A stretch of 64,000 bases of DNA from Porodaedalea pini. Taxonomy: Eukaryota > Basidiomycota > Agaricomycetes > Hymenochaetales > Hymenochaetaceae. Of this stretch, positions 57,901 through 64,000 are shown piece by piece. Each line of letters opens with the position of its first letter. The first letter of the stretch is position 1. The stretch is from contig NBAY01000018.1 of the NCBI GenBank assembly GCA_002794775.1, positions 496,001 to 560,000 of the forward strand. Reading direction: 5' to 3'. The translations under genes and the position numbers were made by a program. The notes under the pieces were generated by a model, which saw nothing but the letters and a program-made list of their open reading frames with translations, did no database searches and was not told the DNA's origin.

Positions 57901-60850
57901 CTATGCCCTCAACAGTGCATGCAGTACTCTCTCGGTGAAGCGTGTCTCGCGCGGACCTGAGGATCTATACGGCGGGCACGCGTCGGACGGGAACCGGGAC
58001 GAGAGGGAGCGGCAACGCGTGCGGAGCGCACGCATGAAGCTCGCATTTTCAGACTACCTGATTAAACCTGTGCAGCGCGTGTGCAAGTATCCGCTGCTGT
58101 TCGAGCAGCTGCGCGCACCGCGGAGACGAGAGGAAGGAGACGCGACGCTGACTCCAACGGCGCCATCCGCACTCGAAGCGGGCGATTTTTTCGCCGTTGT
58201 GACTGCTGCTGTCTCCGCTAGCCGGGTTACAGCGCAAACCTCGACTGACGTGCCGAGAAAGAGGAGCCAAGCGGCGTTTAGTCTTGGTGGTGACACTGAC
58301 GAGGAGGATGATGAGCTCGATGAGATCAACTTGGACGCGGAGGAGAGCGATACGGATGCGGCTATTGAGCGCGTGCTGCGCAAGATGCGCGACGTCGCAC
58401 GTGCTGTTGACGACGCGCAGCGCCGGCGTGATCTGGAGAACAAGAGTGCGCTTATCGTCGAGCGTCTCGTCGCTGGTGCGCCGGGCGGTGGGAGCACCTT
58501 CCCACGCCCTATACCGATTCCTGATACAAATGCGGTGGATGACGAGAAAGGAAGCGTAGAGGACGGTGCGGTGAAGTCGTGCAGCGAGCTTGGACATGGA
58601 GCCGGGGCTGTCAGTGGGAGCACAAGCGTCGCGTTTCCAATGAAGCCGCCTACGCGCTCGCTGTCATTCTCCTCGGCGTTCTCCCGCCCGCGTAGCGGGT
58701 TCGGGCGTACGAATTCGGCGTTCATGCAACAATTGCGCCAGCAGACATCGGAGTTTGAAGAGACGACCGGACGCAACCAGGTGCCCGGCCCGCCAACGCG
58801 TGCTTTCCTCTCGTCACTCGGCGCGTGCTTGCTCGCGGGCTCACTTGATGTTGTCGTGAGCAACATCGAGCGCGCGCCGACCAAACCAACGCGGTACGAG
58901 GGTGCGAAGCGTGACTCCATGCTGTCGCTGGCCGGGATGACCGCCATGAGCACGAACAACGGGTCCGCGACAGCGTCGACGTTCATCCCGCCGTCGTCGC
59001 GCGAACCGGTCAAGGTCAAGTACCTCGCGGCATTCCTGTATGTCGGTGGGTATATCGTGCTTGCGAAGACGCCAAAGGCGGGTGTATATGAGCCTCGCCA
59101 TTGGTTTGCGCTCACAGATGAGACGATCGAGGTTATGGATGTGCGCGAAGAGAAAGGTACGTTAAATCCATCTACGGGTGAAGTCAGTTTTAACTTATTA
59201 TCGTGTGCATTAGCGCTTCTTCCGTGCTCGTTCCACCTCGTTTTTCACGCAACTGGTCATCGGCTTGAGCTCGCTGCAGCGTGCCAACGCGAGAAGGAGA
59301 TCTGGCTGAACGCGATCCATCACGCACGGAGTCTGCCGCCGATCTGGGATTTTGAGCCCGTACCGACGCTCAATATCTCTGCGAACCTCATGAATGCACA
59401 GACGACGCGCAACAGTGCCGACGTGCCTCCGGTTCCTTCCATGCCCGCGATAGGCGACGACATTGTTGCCCACGAGATCAACCCCTCGCGCATGTCTTCC
59501 AATTCGACGCTCAGGTCCGACGCGACGGTTAAGCCGAATCGCAGGCAACCAGTCAACAGCTCGAGCGTGCGTGCATTCTTCATGAACAGCTCAGACAACG
59601 CGCCAGCTGCACCGCCGACCGTGCTGATCCGGCGTGTCTCCGCGACGCGGCGTGCGCAGACAGACCGCCTCCTCGTGGACGTGCTCTCGCAGCCACTACT
59701 CTCCGCACGGTTCCATGCAAAGGCGCATGACGAGGTGCTGTTTCGTGATCCGGATCCGCCGCAGCAGGGCATGGGCATCGGTGTCGGTGCGATGGCGAAG
59801 AACAAGCTGATGGCGCGCGAGAGCGTACTCGTCTCCAAGCAATGTGCGCCGTCGGTGTGCTCGTCTATTGCGTCCTCTGTCGATCAACGGTCGATGATCT
59901 CGGATTCGGCATCGAGCATTACTGTGCAGCGGCAGAGCCAGTCCTCGACCCGAGGGAAAGGTACCAAGAAAAGCCAGAGCAGAAGCTCGTTGGGCATGCT
60001 TCTTACACTCCCAAGCTCACTCTTTGAAGGAAACACGAGGGACAGTCGAACATCGACATCGTCCTCGCAGGGAGCCTTCTCACCCGATTCACCTATTCCA
60101 AGTACATCAACGACCACCACGATTGACCCACTCTCGCGTTCACAGTGTTCATCTGCGTCGACGAGCGCGCCAACGTCGAGCCCTCTGAACGAGCTATTCC
60201 CGCCGGAGGTGCGCGTGGTCGGCGTCGATAGTCTACCGCGCACGGAAGGCGAGGAACTGCCGGAGGTGCTCGAGCACATGGACCGCCCGAAGCGCTCACG
60301 ATCTCTCGTGGACAACTTCCGTGGCTTTTTCGGTACCCCGCGCTCGCTGTCTTCCTCGCCTGCGCCTTCAATGTCTAGCTCAAGGCAGGCTTCGGTCGAA
60401 GAGTCGCTTGAGGTTCCGGATGTGGAGAGCGGGCGTCAGGGGAGTATGCTCTCGAGGATATTGAGGAGCACGTCCTTCCGCCCGCGGGGACGCAGTGCAT
60501 CGGACTTCGTTGATGGCATGCAAGCGTCCTCATCCGCAAGCTACGTTTCTCCTCCGCAGGCTGAGCCTGCACGCCTTGGCTTCATAACGCGATCATCGAG
60601 CATGCTTGTAATCCCGCGCCGCAGACCTAGCTTGTCTGCAAGAGCCTCGACCATTTCCACCCAAACCTCTTCACACTTTCCGACACCCACTCCTCCAGCT
60701 CGTCTGAACACCCGCCCTTCTCGCTCGTCCCTCGCTGTGTCAGAGGCGTGCAATCAGAAATCTCTAGGTCGTTCCATAAAATACCGGCTCTTCCCTGGGA
60801 GCCTCGTTCCCCTGACACCTATCGAACGTTCCCATGATCGTGTGTCATAA
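54968..60850 (+). CDS. large RhoGEF with interrupted DH domain and PH domain
   Basis: Predicted ~1491 residues. Exons: 54968-55165, 56292-57248, 57473-59156, 59214-60850. DH pieces: YYALAELVETERGYVDDLRV (residues ~44-63) with VEVYLTSLGAISVPA; RQVLARDAQEILALHERIV (~300) with FCAGHTEALDTTRRA; MKLAFSDYLIKPVQRVCKYP with LLFEQL (~565-590); VLRKMRDVARAVDDAQRRR. Long disordered inserts separate them. The PH domain (~890-990) reads YLAAFLYVGGYIVLAKTPKA, HWFALTDETIEVMDV, ELAAACQREKEIWLNAI. The Ser-rich C-terminus has no domain I know. It would activate a Rho-type GTPase. Intron 1 is 1126 bases; the intron at 59157-59213 is a multiple of three and could be retained without frame loss. Confidence 0.88.
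55166..56291 (+). other. 1126-base first intron of the RhoGEF gene
   Basis: GTGAGC donor after LRVLVE and CACTAG acceptor before VYLTSLGA. The flanking halves are contiguous in DH domains, so no coding exon is expected inside. Pyrimidine-rich in its first half. Confidence 0.75.
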
Positions 60851-61726
60851 CAAAAAACTGCCATCCTTCGTGGTGTACATACTGTTCTTCGTTTCCTTCT
60901 GCATTCGACAGCCATGCACTGCGTTATTTCCAACCTCCAGTCTTTTCTGCCTAATGTGTATCCACAGGCCAGACATTCCCATTGCATCATCTCAAATAAA
61001 CGTATCCTATCATTAATCTCGACTCGGCGAGCCGATATGCGCACCCTTGGTGCGACGTCTCCCCTTCCTCTTGTACTTTCTTTTTCTTTGCCCCTATATT
61101 CTTTCCTTTTTACTTCTCTTCCTCAAAACCACGTCGTTTATCCCGCTCTCTCGTCCCCGTCGGAGTCTCGTCTGCCTCTTTACATCTCAGCCATTCTCTG
61201 ATGTGTACTATTACTTCTGCCTTCATCTTCATTGTTCCTGCGCATGATTCTGTACCACCTCGTATCATTCTTGTTTCCCTGCATGACTTTCTTTCTCTCC
61301 TTTCTGTTTCTTATTCTTCACACATTGTACGACTTGTTTCATTCATCTGCATATGCATCCTATTTTATTTTCTTGAGAAACCCATATCCCATTCCTTCCT
61401 TCCCTTTCTTCTTAGTTAAAATAAACAAGGTGTTCAATTATGCATTCTCGCAGTTTTTTTGTCACATTTGGATTGCACATTCATTGCATGGAATTTTCAG
61501 GCGTCGAGTTAATGAATACACGCAATCATCACTCGGTTCGAGAATTTTTATTTGCGTCGTCATCATCAATTCTGCGGTGTGAACAATCAAACTGACCTTG
61601 TGTCAAACAACACGTCGTGGCTAGTCTACAGCTGTCTGCTTACTTGTGTTCCTATATTTCAGTGAGTAGGCCTATGAACTTCGATCTGTGAGATCCACTG
61701 CTTTCTCGGACTTTGAATTGCCGATC
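60851..61726. other. 3' flank of RhoGEF gene, pyrimidine-rich
   Basis: T/C-rich from 61040 to 61430, without a supported gene. It probably includes the 3' UTR. Confidence 0.5.
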
Positions 61727-62598
61727 ATTACAGCCTTTTTCATAAGTCCTGCGACACGTGCATGTCACGTGAAATGAGTCGCGTCAGAGCCAAAGTGTCG
61801 AAAAATTAGAATGAATGCCTATTTTCTCTGTGAATTCTGCACAGAACCTGCTCATTAAGTACTCAAAAAAAAAGGCACGGTTCTCAGGAGAAGAAATATG
61901 TAAAATATGGAGCAATAAATTGACTGTGTAGGTGGGTGGAGATCAAACAAGTGCAGCTGGTCTGTTCTCTCACCCATTTCCACTGAGATTCAAAAATTAT
62001 GGCTCCCCTACATCTACCTATAAAATTCTTTCCTTCATCTGTAAATTAAGTATATGACTATACCAACATCTCCTGCAAGTTTGAAGCCAATCCATTCAGT
62101 ATTCATGGTCCAGCAGCAAGATTTGTGTTCCACTTCAAGCTCTTTCCACCCTCCTTTTCTCACAACAGGTCTTGCAGAGTAGAACACAAATCTTGCTGCT
62201 GCACCATGAATACTGAATGGATTGGCTTCAAACTTTCAGGAGATGTTGGTATAGTCATATACTTAATTTACAGATGAAGGAAAGAATTTTATAGGTAGAT
62301 GTAGGGGAGCCATAATTTTTGAATCTCAGTGGAAATGGGTGAGAGAACAGACCAGCTGCACTTGTTTGATCTCCACCCACCTACACAGTCAATTTATTGC
62401 TCCCTATTTTACATATTTCTTCTCCTGAGAACCGTGCCTTTTTTTTGAGTACTTAATGAGCAGGTACTGTGCAGAATTCACAGAGAAAATAGGCATTCAT
62501 TCTAATTCTTCGACACTTTGGCTCTGACGCGGCTCACTTCACGTGACATGCACGTGTCGCAGGACTTATGAAAATGGCTGTATGAAAATGGCTGTAAT
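61727..62598. repeat. giant inverted repeat (hairpin), arms 404 and 417 bases
   Basis: Left arm 61727-62130, loop 62131-62181, right arm 62182-62598. The arms are near-identical when one is reverse-complemented: the left arm starts ATTACAGCC and the right arm ends GGCTGTAAT; left GTGCAGCTGGTCTGTTCTCT pairs with right AGAGAACAGACCAGCTGCAC. Differences are a few substitutions and small indels, including a 14-base duplication (TATGAAAATGGCTG twice) near the right end. No open frame of note inside. It resembles a foldback or MITE-like element; no clear target-site duplication seen. Confidence 0.95.
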
Positions 62599-62657
62599 AT
62601 TGAACGCGACGCGTTTTTGCACCGCACGTGTTTGTCGATTCAAACCACGAGATAACG

Positions 62658-63172
62658 ATGTCTCATCTCTCGATAGGTGCTAGCATGTCGACGCCCTGAT
62701 CGATGTGCTCACTCGACTAAAGAGAAATGGAGGCATTCAGGACCAGGACCAGGAATGCTCCTCCATAAACATGTCAACTTGGTGGGCTATTCCACTTATC
62801 TCATACAGGGCATCCTTCTCATTGAATGCAGTGGCGGAAATAAGTTGGACCTTGTCTGCGATAAGGGCTATATGTATTTGCGAAAGCGCAGCACATGTGA
62901 GATGTTTTCCAGGTGATGATCCTCCAAGCGGGGCGCAATGTCCGTGAAATGGAAAAGAGAATTTTACCTGAGGTCCTTCACGGAATACGCGGTCTTCCGA
63001 ATTAGCTTTTGTCATGAATCTATGTGCATGCAAGTGACGGTTGGGATGCCGATAGAATGCAATCAAGCTCTCGTCTGTCTGCACTCATTTTCGTGCAACC
63101 GCTCTATACACCTTTTGTCTTTGGACATTTGGAGATTTGTTACCCTTGCGCGATTCCCACTCGAAGCATGAA
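62658..63172 (+). pseudogene. inverted partial copy of the decayed F-box gene
   Basis: Starts with the same codons as the copy at 51954 (MSHLSI...). It continues with near-identical nucleotide sequence (for example GCATTCAGGACCAGGACCAG, 62733-62752), then the F-box part EKRILPEVLHGIRGLPN in the corresponding frame. It fades out after ~63170. It lacks the leucine-rich part and has stops in all frames, so it cannot be functional. It begins 60 bases after the giant inverted repeat. Confidence 0.8.
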
Positions 63173-63792
63173 TGCGCCATTGACAATTGCTTTAGACGAT
63201 CTTTCAACTGGCATAGAAAGGGACTGCTACTGCATCTGTACTGAGGAATATGAGGCTCAGAAGGAAATAAGTCAACGTCACAAGCGTTATGCTCTTATGC
63301 GTAAGGCTCTTCAGGTTCGATATTGACATCACAAAATTTTGCCTCAGCTGATTTGCGCTTTCAGTGATCGTAAGGGTACGGAAGGATCGGCAGGGATGAT
63401 ATTCGGTCATATGCCGATATAAGGCGTAAGAAGACTTCGTGTCGACTAAATGTAGATATAAGGGGTTAAGGGGTAACATTAGTTTTGGTAATATTATAAG
63501 TTTACATAATGTTTCTGCATGAATATATGGGTCGCGTAAGTCTTAGTACCGGATTGTAAGGTTGAGAGACAGTTGTGTATGTATGTATGAGAGCATGATC
63601 TACAGAGAAGCCTTGCATTGTCATTAAAAGCAAATAATAATAATTACAAACATCCTATATCCTTCCGCTAGACTTTGGTGGTGATATACATTGCTTTCGA
63701 GCACAAGTGAGAATTAAGTAGTTGTTAGTAGGAAATAAAAGCGCATTCCAAATCATAAGACATTCTACCCCGGGCCCGATATATCAATGTTA
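63173..63792. other. intergenic, no gene seen
   Basis: AT-rich in the second half (63480-63740). No supported open frame. Confidence 0.5.
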
Positions 63793-64000
63793 CTACAGCA
63801 GCGAGACAGGAACATTGCAGTGCATAGAAGGAATGCGGTTGAAATAACGAACAAATGTATCGGCATAGAATCCAACCAAAGCTTTGAAATCGTTCGAGCC
63901 GACGCTTGTGGGAAAACCAGGCCAAACCTTCAGAACAAGGAAGAGAGCCTCGAGGGAGCCGTCGTCCAATTGCTCTCCCCAATACTCCCTGATCGGCTTT
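63793..64000 (-). CDS. unknown protein, C-terminal fragment cut by the window edge
   Basis: An open frame enters from the right edge and stops at 63793. It encodes 68 residues: KPIREYWGEQLDDGSLEAL, then FLVLKVWPGFPTSVGS, FKALVGFYADTFVRYF and a short end. Composition and the Trp/Phe/Tyr pattern look like a real folded C-terminus. No family recognised, and the N-terminal part is outside the window. Confidence 0.5.
   Translation of the reverse strand, partial: KPIREYWGEQLDDGSLEALFLVLKVWPGFPTSVGSNDFKALVGFYADTFVRYFNRIPSMHCNVPVSLL

Noticed and set aside
58054..59115. 353-residue open frame on the minus strand
   Set aside because: Antisense to the RhoGEF coding exon, Ser-rich by codon reflection, no domain.
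61727..62598. Giant inverted repeat as an autonomous DNA transposon
   Set aside because: No transposase-like open frame inside; at most a non-autonomous foldback element.
1..64000. tRNA, rRNA, CRISPR or telomeric repeats
   Set aside because: Looked for T-loop GGTTCGAATCC-like boxes, rRNA signatures, regularly spaced repeats and TTAGGG arrays by eye; none found. Short ncRNAs cannot be excluded without a search tool.

Overview
The window is nuclear DNA from a filamentous fungus, most likely a basidiomycete of the Agaricomycetes. Genes are dense and on both strands. Most contain several 45-80 base GT-AG introns. The gene families present (F-box/LRR proteins with an LPxELL-type box, velvet factor, HMG-box factors, PHO80-type cyclin, VTC1) fit that group. 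Most gene models below were assembled by hand from exon pieces whose splice phases agree. No tRNA, rRNA, CRISPR array or plasmid-like feature was recognised.

Region 1 (1-8.9 kb) starts with the edge of a GNAT acetyltransferase carrying an in-frame stop, then an F-box gene. A compact mitochondrial block follows: NDUFAF3, a small ubiquitin-like protein, NDUFA8, a lipoate ligase (LIPT1/LplA family) and NDUFA1. Three of these concern respiratory complex I. A cysteine-containing unknown protein ends the region.

Region 2 (9-29.7 kb) holds intact housekeeping and regulatory genes: BUD31, a VelB-like velvet factor, a 1087-residue PPR protein, an HMG-box factor, a DH-domain Rho exchange factor and a RING ubiquitin ligase whose 5' end overlaps the exchange factor head to head. 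The stretch 10.7-14.3 kb has no gene I can resolve.

Region 3 (30.7-35.6 kb) holds three successive genes (HMG-box, unknown regulator-like, PHO80-type cyclin) that can only be read by changing frame. They are either pseudogenes or a stretch of poor sequence.

Region 4 (36.7-45.8 kb) has a REB1-like Myb factor, SWC4/DMAP1, a small degenerate HMG-like gene, a tandem repeat, an unknown ORF and VTC1.

Region 5 (46.4-64 kb) is an F-box/LRR family cluster: one intact gene, one copy broken by a frameshift and a stop, one heavily decayed copy, and an inverted fragment of that copy 11 kb away. A second, very large RhoGEF lies inside this cluster. Beside the inverted fragment is an 872-base near-perfect inverted repeat (giant hairpin) with ~404-417 base arms and a 51-base loop. 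The right edge cuts an unknown gene.
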